Shown: piece after piece, positions 1 to 8,685 of the stretch
How the letters are laid out: every line of letters starts with the position of its first letter
Numbering within the stretch: position 1 is the first letter of the stretch
Origin: Mycolicibacterium tusciae JS617
GTDB lineage: Bacteria > Actinomycetota > Actinomycetes > Mycobacteriales > Mycobacteriaceae
DNA length: 64,000 bases
Assembly (NCBI RefSeq): GCF_000243415.2
Contig: NZ_KI912270.1
Coordinates: forward strand, 5,165,837-5,229,836
Direction: 5' to 3'
The notes under the pieces: generated by a model
Seen by the model: only the letters and a program-made list of their open reading frames with translations
The model's database searches: none
What the model was told of the DNA's origin: nothing
Translations under genes and position numbers: made by a program

Positions 1-162
1 CAAACTAGCGTCGATGTGCGCCCGGTCGGCGGCAGCAAGATCGGCGAGGGCCGATTCAGACGCTGCATCGATAGTGCCTCCCTCGGGGGCACCGACCCGG
101 CTGGCAGTGACATGGGTGGACGTCGAGTTAGTGCGAGTAGTTGTCGGGTGGTCGTTCCCCAA
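1..162 (-). CDS. Partial hypothetical protein, 3' end beyond the window
   Basis: The minus strand is open from a TTG at 162 to the window edge (54 codons), with a GAGG ribosome site 6 bases before the TTG and an in-frame stop just upstream. The product begins Met-Gly-Asn-Asp-His-Pro, continues through a Thr/Ser-rich stretch and then an Ala/Asp-rich, probably helical stretch. I do not recognise the family, and most of the gene lies outside the window. Bases 163-334, between this start and the insertion sequence, hold no gene I can support. Confidence 0.45.
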   Translation of the reverse strand, partial: MGNDHPTTTRTNSTSTHVTASRVGAPEGGTIDAASESALADLAAADRAHIDASL

Positions 163-421
163 CCGGACCTCACTATCTCAGATCGCGGTCCGGGGAGGCG
201 TTCGTGTAGCCGGTGAACGAGAGCCTCCGTCATCGGGGGCTCTGCGATCATGCAGCAGATGGCCAGCAATATAGGGGTTCGATCGTACGGCGGCAACGGT
301 CTGTACGGAACCCTATTGCCAATCCGGTCGTAACTACTTCGACCTGAAAAAGTCTTTGCCGCTGAGGTGATGGTGAGTGGAGGGTGGCCGTCAGGCGCGG
401 CTGGCTCGCTGAGGCGGTGCT

Positions 422-1813
422 TCATGCGGCGAGGGTGCCGATCTTGACGAGGTTGTGGGCGAAGACACCGTGTCCGCACCAGGTTCGGGCGCCGGCGAGG
501 CCGGTGAGTTCGGTGCGGTTCCAGCCATAGCTACGCTTCATGTGATTGATCCGACCCTCTGATCCGGTGCGCCATTTCACCTTCTCGCGGAACGCTCGCC
601 GGTGTTCGAACTCGCGGCGCGCCGCGGTGGGTTTGCTTTTGCGAGGGATCGCCACGCTGCGCACTCCGAGGTCGTGCAGGTCGCGTTCCACCGATGCCTC
701 GCCGTAGCCGCGGTCGGCGGTGACCGCCCGGGGCGTGCGTCCGGTGCGGCTGGCGATCCGTGCGACCGCCGGGACCAGTTGCGGGGCATCCGGCGGGTTC
801 CCCAGCTCGACGTTGTGGTCGAGGATGACCCCGTCGGCGTTGTCGACGATCTGGGCTTTGTAGCCGAACTCGACGGGCTTGCCCAGGCGTCCCTTGCGGA
901 TCGGGCGGGCATCGACATCGTGCAGGCTCACCACCCGACTCGCCGACTCGGGCATCACCCCGGCCAGGCGGCTACGCGCCTGAGCCGCAACGCGTTGCGC
1001 GATGACCACGATGGTGTCCAGGTCGTTGATCGCCCGGTGCAGCCGACCCTTGCGCTGCCCGGTGGCCGTGCGCAACGCGCGTCGGGCGTTGCGGATCACC
1101 GCTTTGGCCTCACCCATGGCCTGTTCAGCGATGCCGGCCAGTTCACCGGTGATGCGACGCACCGCGGCTTGGGCCGCATCGCGCTGCTGCTCACCGCGCA
1201 GTTTCAGCTTCGCGGCGATCGAGCGGGCCCGCTGCCCAGCCGAGCGCCTCCGATCCCGCGACGGCGTGCGACTCGCGCCGCCAGCGGATTTGATCCGTGC
1301 CACGGTGCGGGCCATCGTGCCGATGGCCTTGGCCAACAGACCTGAATCGGTCGGATAAGCCACCGCAGCCTCGACCACAGTGGTGTCGGCGCGGACCTTG
1401 TCGGTACGCAGCAGTTTGGCTGCGGCCGCTCGGGCTAGCAGCGCCTCGTTGAGACCGGTGACGGCGCCGTCGCCGCAGCGGGTGGTGATCTTCATCAGTG
1501 TGGTCGGATGCGGCACCCGGGTACCGAACGGGATCCGGCAAAACCGTTGCCACGAGATCGAATCGGATACCTCCCGGCACAATGACTCGTAGCCCAGCCG
1601 GTACCGGAACTTCAGGAACATCAACCGAAGATAGGTCTCCATCGGGATCGACGGCCGGCCGATCCGAGCATCGAAATACGCCGCGAACGGTGCGAAGAAC
1701 ACCGGGTCGTCCAGCAGGGCATCCACCCGCTCCAACTCCACCGGCAACACCAACAACTCCGGCGGCAGGATCGAATCCCACAACGTCGGCTGGTCGTTTA
1801 CAGTACGAAACAC
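422..1813 (-). CDS. DDE transposase of insertion sequence copy A
   Basis: This 463-residue transposase has the IS1182/ISNCY-like layout. The N-terminal helical domain contains the RPSIPMETYLRLMFLKFRYR stretch. It is followed by a catalytic domain whose first acidic residue is probably in KVRADTTVVEA, a long basic Arg/Ala helical insertion at about 180-280, an FGYKAQIVDN segment, TADRGYG at about 370-376, and a C-terminal region with RTGSEGRINHMKR that should carry the catalytic Glu. The ATG at 1813 sits inside a hairpin (1812-1855). The gene appears intact and is duplicated without amino-acid change at 59678-61069. The long plus-strand frames over it are shadows. Confidence 0.92.
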   Translation of the reverse strand: MFRTVNDQPTLWDSILPPELLVLPVELERVDALLDDPVFFAPFAAYFDARIGRPSIPMETYLRLMFLKFRYRLGYESLCREVSDSISWQRFCRIPFGTRVPHPTTLMKITTRCGDGAVTGLNEALLARAAAAKLLRTDKVRADTTVVEAAVAYPTDSGLLAKAIGTMARTVARIKSAGGASRTPSRDRRRSAGQRARSIAAKLKLRGEQQRDAAQAAVRRITGELAGIAEQAMGEAKAVIRNARRALRTATGQRKGRLHRAINDLDTIVVIAQRVAAQARSRLAGVMPESASRVVSLHDVDARPIRKGRLGKPVEFGYKAQIVDNADGVILDHNVELGNPPDAPQLVPAVARIASRTGRTPRAVTADRGYGEASVERDLHDLGVRSVAIPRKSKPTAARREFEHRRAFREKVKWRTGSEGRINHMKRSYGWNRTELTGLAGARTWCGHGVFAHNLVKIGTLAA

Positions 1814-1855
1814 AATGACCTCGAATCCTTCTCACCAAGGGTTCGAGGTCATTGT
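1812..1855. repeat. 14-bp inverted repeat over the transposase start
   Basis: ACAATGACCTCGAA at 1812-1825 is the exact inverse complement of the stretch at 1842-1855, leaving a 16-base loop. It overlaps the transposase start at 1813, so in RNA it could fold over the start codon, or it could bind protein in DNA. The same structure occurs in copy B at 61068-61111. Confidence 0.7.
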
Positions 1856-2013
1856 CCCAGTTCAGGACCATCCAGACGCAAAGCCACGCCCGACTTTTTC
1901 AGGTCGAAGTAACTAGGTACATTCCTTACCGCCACATTTTGTGGATGCGAGCACCACAGCTCAATGCACCTGACAGACGTCTCAGGGAGACGTCTATTCA
2001 CAGTCAGGAGCAG

Positions 2014-2331
2014 ATGGTGCAAGACCCCAAACTTCGTTTCGCACTGGCCATTGTGGCCGGCCGGTTGCACAAGGCCAACGGCGACAAGCGCTGCGGGTGC
2101 GGGCCCTGCGCCCACTGGGTCGCGGTCGCCGCGTACCGCGCGGGCATCCCGAGGGGCCATCTCGAGTCGGCACTGCCGCCGGCGGCCAAACCTAAGCCAG
2201 CCCACCGGCACAAGCCGGAACGGTTGCAGGTTCGGATATGCGACAGCGGTACCGTCAAACTTCGCGGGCAGGATGTCGACCCCCAGGAGGGGTTGGCGCT
2301 GCTGCTGCGCCGACTGCACGACTCGGGCTGA
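2014..2331 (+). CDS. Small hypothetical protein with a Cys-rich CGCGPC motif
   Basis: The 105-residue product starts at an ATG preceded by AGGAG (2006-2010); the spacing is short, so the start is uncertain. It has a helical N-terminus, a CGCGPC motif followed by His-Trp near residues 27-34 that could bind metal, a Pro/Lys/His-rich linker and a Leu-rich C-terminus. I do not recognise the family. It lies between insertion sequence copy A and an IS3 remnant, so it may be cargo or a stranded gene. Confidence 0.4.
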   Translation: MVQDPKLRFALAIVAGRLHKANGDKRCGCGPCAHWVAVAAYRAGIPRGHLESALPPAAKPKPAHRHKPERLQVRICDSGTVKLRGQDVDPQEGLALLLRRLHDSG

Positions 2332-2434
2332 TGTTCGGGCACACGGTCAGCGGCGAACGGCCCATTCACAACGGCTTTCGCCAACGACTACCAACCCACA
2401 TCGACAGCCTGTCTTACGCCGGTTCAACAGCGCC

Positions 2435-2709
2435 GGTTCACTTTTCATCGATCCCGGCTCGCCGTGGCAGAACGCGTGGATCGAATCGTTCAACGGCCGA
2501 CTCCGCGATGAACTGCTCAACTCATGGCGCTTCGACTCGCTGTTGGAAGCCCGGGTGATCATCGAAGACTGGCGCTGCGACTACAACGCCAACCGGCCCC
2601 ACTCCGCCCACGGCGAACTCACCCCGACCGAGTTCGCTCTACAGTGGACCACGACCCACCAACCCCAAAGTCGCATAGCGACTGGACCACCAAACGGGTC
2701 CCCCTCACC
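2435..2709 (+). pseudogene. IS3-family transposase OrfB, 3' remnant
   Basis: The plus frame here encodes the classic C-terminal part of an IS3-family integrase: PGSPWQNAWIESFNGRLRDE, then EDWRCDYNANRPHS and LTPTEFALQW. Only this rve_3-type end is present; the D,D part and OrfA are missing. The bases around 2680-2709 (GGACCACCAAACGGGTCCCC) look like an IS3 right terminus. The open frame runs on to 2902 without a natural stop. This is a dead fragment. Confidence 0.8.
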
Positions 2710-2819
2710 GGCACGTAACGACCTGCGTCTGCACTCCAGATTCGGCCCGAACAAGAGATTACTGTCGATCGATGCCCTGCGGTTCTGTTCGTCGGCAACG
2801 TTGCCCAGGATGTACACAC

Positions 2820-3482
2820 CTACTGCACGTGGCGCCTGGTGTCTCGTCCATCGAGCCATGCGATCATCTCGGAACCCCATGGGTTCACGAGAGATCCCGT
2901 AAATCGGAATCCAGACCGCTCAATGTCCTCGAGCTTTCGAAGGTTCTCAGGTGCTACGTCGTAGAAACCCACAATGAATCGCCCGCGTGAAGAAGCAAGT
3001 GCCGCAATCGCATGCAACCATCGAATATTCCCCGGATCGCTGAAGTTCATGTTATCGCCAACGGCCCAGTACACGAAGTCGAATCCATCCCGCATGCCCA
3101 TCGTCCAAGTGTCCTGTGGACAAGTGAAGTGATTGGAATCCGTGGCCAAGATTGTCCTGGCCCTATCGAGCCGTGTCGCATTGATGTCCACGCCATACGG
3201 TTCGAGCTTATGCGGGCACCACTCCTGAAGGCACCGGAGCAGAAAGCCGTTTGCACAGCCGTAGTCGAGAATCGACCCTCCACGGGTGATCATGGATGCG
3301 ATGAAGTATCGACTGGCCTCCCACGCGGCCAACGCATCTTTGGATGCGACATCGGTCGTGACATCACTTCCCGACAGCAGGCCGACCAGCTCCGCGGCGT
3401 CGCTGACTAGCTGTCGAAACGATGGAGAGTAGTGAATTAGGTTAGTGGACATTCGTTTTCGACCGCCCTGGTTATCTAGCAT
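2820..3482 (-). CDS. SAM-dependent methyltransferase, last gene of RiPP operon
   Basis: This 220-residue class I methyltransferase has motif I at GGSILDYGCANGFLL, an acidic post-I residue in YGVDINATRLDRAR, and DFVYWAVGDNMNF as the motif IV region. I place the start at the ATG at 3482 because it overlaps the M13 peptidase stop as TGATG, the pattern of translational coupling; an ATG at 3452 is the alternative. It is the most distal of seven genes and probably methylates a RiPP intermediate or a small-molecule substituent. The substrate cannot be read from sequence. Confidence 0.8.
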   Translation of the reverse strand: MLDNQGGRKRMSTNLIHYSPSFRQLVSDAAELVGLLSGSDVTTDVASKDALAAWEASRYFIASMITRGGSILDYGCANGFLLRCLQEWCPHKLEPYGVDINATRLDRARTILATDSNHFTCPQDTWTMGMRDGFDFVYWAVGDNMNFSDPGNIRWLHAIAALASSRGRFIVGFYDVAPENLRKLEDIERSGFRFTGSLVNPWGSEMIAWLDGRDTRRHVQ

Positions 3483-5320
3483 CACCCCCACCACGTCACC
3501 CGCTGGCGTGGTCCCAGCCACATCGGATCTCCAGTCTTAGTTCGAAAAGCAGCGTGGAATCCGTTGTTATTGCGGAGCGCCCAGTTGCATCGTTCACGCG
3601 CGGGCGGATGCGAATCGCCGGTCGAGGTGACAAAGTCTGTCGTAGCACGCATGGTCCATGCCCATGCGACGAAGAATTCCTGCATTGCCGCGCAACCGGA
3701 CGCCGAGATGTCGCCTTGGCTACGGTGGGCGAATTCGCGTCGGAACGCATGCTCGGCGACAGCCAGCCCGATTGAGTCACAAATAGTTTCGTTCAAGACG
3801 TGATAGGGGGCGATCTCAGCGGCCCGTATCGATGATGGCTCGTAGATTTTCTTGGAACACTGCGCGATCAAGCGCTGTGCCTTCGATCGCAAAACCGTTA
3901 GGTCGGCTTCTGCCCATGCAACCGCCCCGCTGCTAGAACTGGAGCTCCATGTGGCGAGGTCTATGCCGTGTGCGATCTCGTGACCGATGACCACTCCTAG
4001 AGACGCATACTTTCTGGCGTCGGACCAGCGGATGTCAAAGAAGGGTGGCTCAAGCAGTCCCAACCCGAGCGAGAGCCTGTTCGTCGGGTGATCGTATAGT
4101 CCATTGGCGCTATAGGGTTCGCTCAGCGTGAGGACGGTATCGCGCCCAAATCCGATGCGGCTCAACTCTCGTCGCCAGTTCATCTCGGAGACTGCGCGTA
4201 GATTACCGAGTAGGTCGTTGCTGCTTAGTGGAATGTCATACCCCGTGGAATCGTAGGTGAAACTACCTATGCCGACCGTCATCTCGGTGACCCGGTCGGT
4301 CGCGTAGCGGCGACCTTGCGTTGTACACCATCGCGACATCGCTATTAGATCGCGTAATACGTCCTTCAGTCGGGCGGCCATCAGGTTAGCCTCGGCAATC
4401 GCCCGTCCCGACCCGAACTTTGCGCTATATCGGTGCGCCAAGTTCGGACTGAAGGCACGTTCAATCAGTTGCCGCGCTCCGACAGTTCCGCCGGCAGAAA
4501 GCGCCGCCGATCTTGCGCCCACGACACGGACTCTCAGCCACGACGCCAGCTCGGCGAGGTCTCGCCCCGCCATGAAACAAGCAACCGCTCTAACGACGAT
4601 GGGCTCGGCGACGACGACTTCCTGGCATGTATCGGGCACGCCGAGCGTCATCAACCATTCGGCCCAAGGAAATCCGGGATATTCCGCGGGCAATAAGGCA
4701 GTGGGTGTTGTTCGCGCCAGCGGCGCATGTCGGCCGCTGTCTCGCAGCGCATTGACAATCGTGCAAGCCAGTCCCGAGTCGAACTCCTCGGCTCGCTCGC
4801 ACTCGATTTCCGTCAGACCGCTCTGCCTGACCGCTGCACGTAGCTTCTCCAACGGATTTCGGTGGGACGGCTCCCTCACCTTGACCTTAGGCGTCCATGC
4901 ACCTGACCGTGGTGAGTATGAGACCGTCAATTCGATTGGCGAAGGGATACCCAAGCGCTGCAGGGTGGCGAGCGCCTCACCAGGACGCTCGGACCGACTG
5001 ATCCTTTGGCACGCATCAAGTTCTGGCCCAAGCGCTTCGGTGGTTACCAGTAGGGATGGATGATCTCCCGCGGCGAGATAACTGTCGCGCAGAAGGCGCA
5101 CTGGGCTCTCGCTGGGTTCGGTGTTGACGAGGGCATCTAGACGTAGTTCGGCTAGGCTGCGCGCGCGGCGAAAAGGTCCTTCGAGTCCGTTGCTGTCGGT
5201 CGTATGGTTTGCCAGCCAGCCACCGTTGACATGTGTGTAGAAGTCCTCAATCGGAGCGGTTGTGGGATCGATAGACGCACTCATCTCGTCGTGGTCGCTG
5301 CACCCGTTAACGATCGACAC
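3482..5320 (-). CDS. M13-family zinc metallopeptidase (neprilysin/PepO-like)
   Basis: The 612-residue protein has the M13 layout. DFYTHVNGGWL near 26-36 is the family's N-terminal signature; a long helical region follows. A substrate-binding segment (YSANGLYDHPTNRLSLG, about 403-419) corresponds to the NAYY motif but is degenerate. The zinc site is VIGHEIAHGID with H447, E448 and H451, plus ETICD at 511-515 supplying the third ligand. No signal peptide is seen, unlike many neprilysins, so it is probably cytoplasmic. It overlaps the upstream FkbH-like gene by 14 bases and the downstream methyltransferase by TGATG. In this operon it is the obvious candidate for removing the precursor leader; that role is inferred. 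Confidence 0.88.
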   Translation of the reverse strand: MSIVNGCSDHDEMSASIDPTTAPIEDFYTHVNGGWLANHTTDSNGLEGPFRRARSLAELRLDALVNTEPSESPVRLLRDSYLAAGDHPSLLVTTEALGPELDACQRISRSERPGEALATLQRLGIPSPIELTVSYSPRSGAWTPKVKVREPSHRNPLEKLRAAVRQSGLTEIECERAEEFDSGLACTIVNALRDSGRHAPLARTTPTALLPAEYPGFPWAEWLMTLGVPDTCQEVVVAEPIVVRAVACFMAGRDLAELASWLRVRVVGARSAALSAGGTVGARQLIERAFSPNLAHRYSAKFGSGRAIAEANLMAARLKDVLRDLIAMSRWCTTQGRRYATDRVTEMTVGIGSFTYDSTGYDIPLSSNDLLGNLRAVSEMNWRRELSRIGFGRDTVLTLSEPYSANGLYDHPTNRLSLGLGLLEPPFFDIRWSDARKYASLGVVIGHEIAHGIDLATWSSSSSSGAVAWAEADLTVLRSKAQRLIAQCSKKIYEPSSIRAAEIAPYHVLNETICDSIGLAVAEHAFRREFAHRSQGDISASGCAAMQEFFVAWAWTMRATTDFVTSTGDSHPPARERCNWALRNNNGFHAAFRTKTGDPMWLGPRQRVTWWG

Positions 5321-7037
5321 GTCTGATCTCCGCCGAAAGGTGTTGGGCGATTTGGGCGTACGCGTCTCGGCGATAGTGAAACCCGGTAGGGTCGTCGACG
5401 GCAGCTAGGTGGGCCGTACTGGTGACGATGGCGGCCACATCGACCAATGTGACATTTGCAGATTCTGCGGCAAATACGGCTACTGCCCTATTGAGTTCTT
5501 GGTTTCGCCAGTATTGCCTCTCGCCCCATTCGTATTTGGTGGGCCTGTCGAGCTCTGCGGCGTTTAGGAGGACGAGCTGTGTGTGGTTGGGCATTGCCGC
5601 GGCGAGCAGGCGCAGACGGTCGACAAGTTCACTTGCCTTCAGGGGAGGGCAGAATTCCAGCTGTTTGACTACTTCGTCGCGTGTCAGGTTCGGACCAACC
5701 CAATGTCCCCATTCGTCGTCGGTAAGGCTGTCATCGATGCGTTTGTAGCAAGGAACTCGGACGGCGTTCGCGTCGCCGCGGCATCGCACGGTCATGCAGC
5801 AGTAGTCGACCCACAGGCTTAGGACGACGAAGTCATGGGCACCCCAGTCGTTTACTGCAGAGACATCCCCGATCCAGGGCAACTCGGTAGAACTGACAGC
5901 TAAATCTGCAGGGGATAGCAAGATTTGAGCTGCCAATGCTGAAACCCCACTGTGTCCGTACTGCTGTACGCCTTCGACTTCAACTAATCCGCGGACCGCA
6001 ATCGAGAACTGCGTCTCGTCCATGAGTGCTGCGACGATGTCGAGGTCGCATCCGCCGATGAGCAGTACAGACGGCCGGGAGGCGTCGATCGGCCGACTTG
6101 CCGGCGGTATGGCTTGTTCAGTCACCCAATCGATCTCGACGCCGAAGTCGATCAAGGCAGGATGTTGAACGCGGTAGCCGTGATCCTCGTCGAGGCGCGC
6201 TACGAAGTGCTCGACAATGCCCTGATTGAGGATGCGACATGACCAGAGGAAATGGTCCAGGTGCTTCGATTGGACATTAAAAGCGATAAAACCGCATAAC
6301 CCGTAGGAACCGAATCGGTCGGACACCGTGATGGCGAAGCAGTCATAGTGCTCTGATGAGCTGAGCCGATGGACGTCACTCGGGCTTAGGCGGCTCTTGG
6401 TGAGGTTGAGGCGATTGCTCCGCATCGATAGCTCGGCGATCCGATCGGCGGCAGTCCTGACGTCGATGCGGTGTACGCGCGTGGCACAGCTGCGGAGGAA
6501 CTCGACGTGCGCGTCCGGCGAACTAACTTGACGTCCGGCGCGCGCCTGCGCTTGCCGACGGTGTGCCAGAACGCGGTAGTGCTGCATCCTTTCTAGGCCG
6601 GCATCTTCGGTGCCCCAGGTGCGCAGGTCAGCGCGCTCAAGTTCTCCCGGATCGACGGCGATGATTCCGAACTCGGAAGCCAGTCTTGTACGGATCTTCA
6701 CATCGTCGTCGACTAGCACCATGCGGTCAGGAGCGACCTGAAAGAAGTCCACGATGTCGTTCATAAGTTCGGACTTGTCTGACCACCCGATGTGGGGCAC
6801 AACGGTGTATTTCTCAACACCGAGCGTTCGCATCGCCGCCAAGCCCGCCTCAGGGGAGTTGTTGGAGCAGACTGTGTTGACTATTCCGCGTTCGGCAAGC
6901 TCGACTAACAGTGACGCGCACCGGCGCGGAATCCACGCTTCGTTTGCGTCGATGGTCCCGTGCCACAGGGTTCCGTCTAGATCCCATATGACGACCTTGG
7001 GATTCAGCGCTTCAAGACCGGTCTGTTCATCTGACAT
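5307..7037 (-). CDS. FkbH-like HAD-superfamily protein
   Basis: A 576-residue HAD-IIIC/FkbH-type protein starting at the ATG at 7037, which overlaps the upstream gene by 11 bases. WDLDGTLWHG at 18-27 holds the nucleophile D19 and D21 of DxDGT. CSNNSPE and LVDDD are later HAD motifs. A GNAT-like region follows with MRSNRLNLTKSRLS, matching the RTNQFN-type motif of FkbH proteins. The last third, with LLIGGCDLD and later acidic/His motifs, looks SGNH-like. FkbH proteins usually load a glyceryl group from 1,3-bisphosphoglycerate onto a carrier protein. No carrier protein is visible here, so the role in this pathway is open; transfer of a three-carbon acyl group is a guess. Confidence 0.82.
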   Translation of the reverse strand: MSDEQTGLEALNPKVVIWDLDGTLWHGTIDANEAWIPRRCASLLVELAERGIVNTVCSNNSPEAGLAAMRTLGVEKYTVVPHIGWSDKSELMNDIVDFFQVAPDRMVLVDDDVKIRTRLASEFGIIAVDPGELERADLRTWGTEDAGLERMQHYRVLAHRRQAQARAGRQVSSPDAHVEFLRSCATRVHRIDVRTAADRIAELSMRSNRLNLTKSRLSPSDVHRLSSSEHYDCFAITVSDRFGSYGLCGFIAFNVQSKHLDHFLWSCRILNQGIVEHFVARLDEDHGYRVQHPALIDFGVEIDWVTEQAIPPASRPIDASRPSVLLIGGCDLDIVAALMDETQFSIAVRGLVEVEGVQQYGHSGVSALAAQILLSPADLAVSSTELPWIGDVSAVNDWGAHDFVVLSLWVDYCCMTVRCRGDANAVRVPCYKRIDDSLTDDEWGHWVGPNLTRDEVVKQLEFCPPLKASELVDRLRLLAAAMPNHTQLVLLNAAELDRPTKYEWGERQYWRNQELNRAVAVFAAESANVTLVDVAAIVTSTAHLAAVDDPTGFHYRRDAYAQIAQHLSAEIRRVDR

Positions 7038-8685
7038 TGGCCGTCCGCCGGTACGAGGCAACGACCGTGTACCTGAAGGAATCCGAATGGAGTTCGGTAA
7101 CGTCATGGTAGCCAAGCCGCTCGGTATTGAAGACAACGCAATCCCCCATACGGAGCGGAAGCGCTACCACGGGCTGCTGCGCTGCGTCGCACAATCTCAG
7201 CAGTCCTCCGTTCGTGGGTAATGGCGAAGTGCCGAGCACGGCACGGTACGCAACCTCGTCACCGCCGTCGTCGGAGTGAGCGATAATGCTGTCTCCACGT
7301 CGAATACGATGTGCCTTAACCGCCGTCAAGGTGACAGCGTCGCCGAACTCGTTTCCGATCAGATTCGGCAACCTCGATGAGACGAATGCGTCGATCGGTG
7401 GGTGTGCCTTAAGGTTCACGTCGGTTCGGTCTTGATCGGGAAACGCCCCATTGCCGCGAACCCAGTTCCCGACACTCAGCTCGCCGTACGCATTGATTGC
7501 GGTCCGCCTGGACTCGTCGCTCGCCCATAACAGCCAAGGAAACATGCTTTGTGTCGCTTCTCCCCGGGCGAGGACTTCACCGGGTGTTGGCTGCGGGACT
7601 GGAGTGTCCCAGCTGCCTAGGTTGGTCTGCATCCAGTTCTGTAGCCATGTCGGTAGCGGACCGAGGATTCCGGCACACAGCTGGGCGGTGACGTCAGTTA
7701 CCCAGCCGATCTCACGAAGACGAGCTTCCTCGTTGTTGGGGTTGCCGAGGCCTGCCGCTGCGGCGCGGGTGCGGACCTGCGCGGCTCGGCCGAACGAGAT
7801 GAGACCGTGCAACACGTCGGACAGTGAACGCATCATGCCGGGCTTCCAGGGCACAGGCATCTTGTCGTCCGTGTCGGGAAGAACCTTGAACCCCATGATC
7901 TTGTCAGCGCTATTGATCAATCCGTGCGCTTCTTCGTGCGCCAAGCAGGCAACGAGATCGACAGGGTCGCGTTCGAACGACGAGTACACCACGAACGGGG
8001 CGGCTTCGTCTGTGCCGGCATGTGAGATGCGTCCATCACGACAAAGCGGGACGACGTCGGTGAGGTACCTGTCTAAGAGACCAGGTACGAGGAGTTCCGC
8101 TATGTCGCGGGCCGCCGTGATCTCCTCATGGGCGGGCCTCCAGTGTCCGAGCTGGTCGAGGTTGAACTGAGACATGGAGCGCGCCAAGCGGTATGTCGTC
8201 TCGTGGGCGTCGACGCGCAGCCCGCCGACCCGTGGTGGACCAGCCGGTTCGGCGTCTAAGCGTCCGTTGAGTACCTGGTATCTCGATGTGTCGAGGTCGA
8301 AGGTGCCCACTAGCGGGACGACCAGGCGTTTCGTGTCGTCTGTCGTCCCGTCGAAGTCACCGCCGGATAGGATGGCGCCGGCACACTCGAACCTCGAGAA
8401 GTCCGCGAGTAAATCGTCGAATAGCGTGGTGTCGTCGCGGGCAATCGCGTGGTGTAACCGAGTCACCCACTGGTATGCAGCCCCATAGCTGAGCACTTGG
8501 GGAGCTTCCGCCAAGACGGATTCGATCCGGGCGGCCACTAAAGGAAACGCGGTGTTTAGCGAGGCCGCAGTGCGTAGATAGGTGGAACGGATCTTTGCGC
8601 TGAGCAGGTCATAGATGCCCGTCGCCTGGGCCGGGTCAACATCCAATGGAGCAAGAGACATCCACACGGGATCGCCGTTACGCAT
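7027..8685 (-). CDS. HExxH-domain protein fused to a 2OG-Fe(II) oxygenase domain
   Basis: The 552-residue protein joins two probable metal sites. Residues about 1-350 resemble the HExxH proteins encoded beside FxsB-type radical SAM enzymes, with CLAHEEAHGLI giving H250, E251 and H254. Some of these are now considered 2-oxoglutarate-dependent peptide hydroxylases rather than peptidases. Residues about 425-552 match a 2OG-Fe(II) dioxygenase: H470 and D472 (HSD), a distal H527 in GYHDV and R538 in the SFRYTVVASYRR strand as the likely 2OG salt bridge. The start overlaps the upstream methyltransferase by 8 bases. It probably hydroxylates the precursor peptide. The fusion is the notable point. Confidence 0.8.
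   Translation of the reverse strand: MRNGDPVWMSLAPLDVDPAQATGIYDLLSAKIRSTYLRTAASLNTAFPLVAARIESVLAEAPQVLSYGAAYQWVTRLHHAIARDDTTLFDDLLADFSRFECAGAILSGGDFDGTTDDTKRLVVPLVGTFDLDTSRYQVLNGRLDAEPAGPPRVGGLRVDAHETTYRLARSMSQFNLDQLGHWRPAHEEITAARDIAELLVPGLLDRYLTDVVPLCRDGRISHAGTDEAAPFVVYSSFERDPVDLVACLAHEEAHGLINSADKIMGFKVLPDTDDKMPVPWKPGMMRSLSDVLHGLISFGRAAQVRTRAAAAGLGNPNNEEARLREIGWVTDVTAQLCAGILGPLPTWLQNWMQTNLGSWDTPVPQPTPGEVLARGEATQSMFPWLLWASDESRRTAINAYGELSVGNWVRGNGAFPDQDRTDVNLKAHPPIDAFVSSRLPNLIGNEFGDAVTLTAVKAHRIRRGDSIIAHSDDGGDEVAYRAVLGTSPLPTNGGLLRLCDAAQQPVVALPLRMGDCVVFNTERLGYHDVTELHSDSFRYTVVASYRRTANVR

Larger units (their letters stand above)
335..1911 (-). mobile_element. Insertion sequence copy A, 1577 bp, IS1182/ISNCY-like
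   Basis: The element is bounded by perfect 20-bp inverted repeats, TACTTCGACCTGAAAAAGTC at 335-354 and its complement at 1892-1911. It holds one transposase gene. The dinucleotide AC flanks both ends (333-334 and 1912-1913), so the target duplication is most simply 2 bp. The same element lies at 59591-61167 at a constant offset of 59256 bases, and every stretch I compared is identical. Identity implies recent transposition or gene conversion. The family name comes from the transposase layout and is tentative. Confidence 0.9.
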
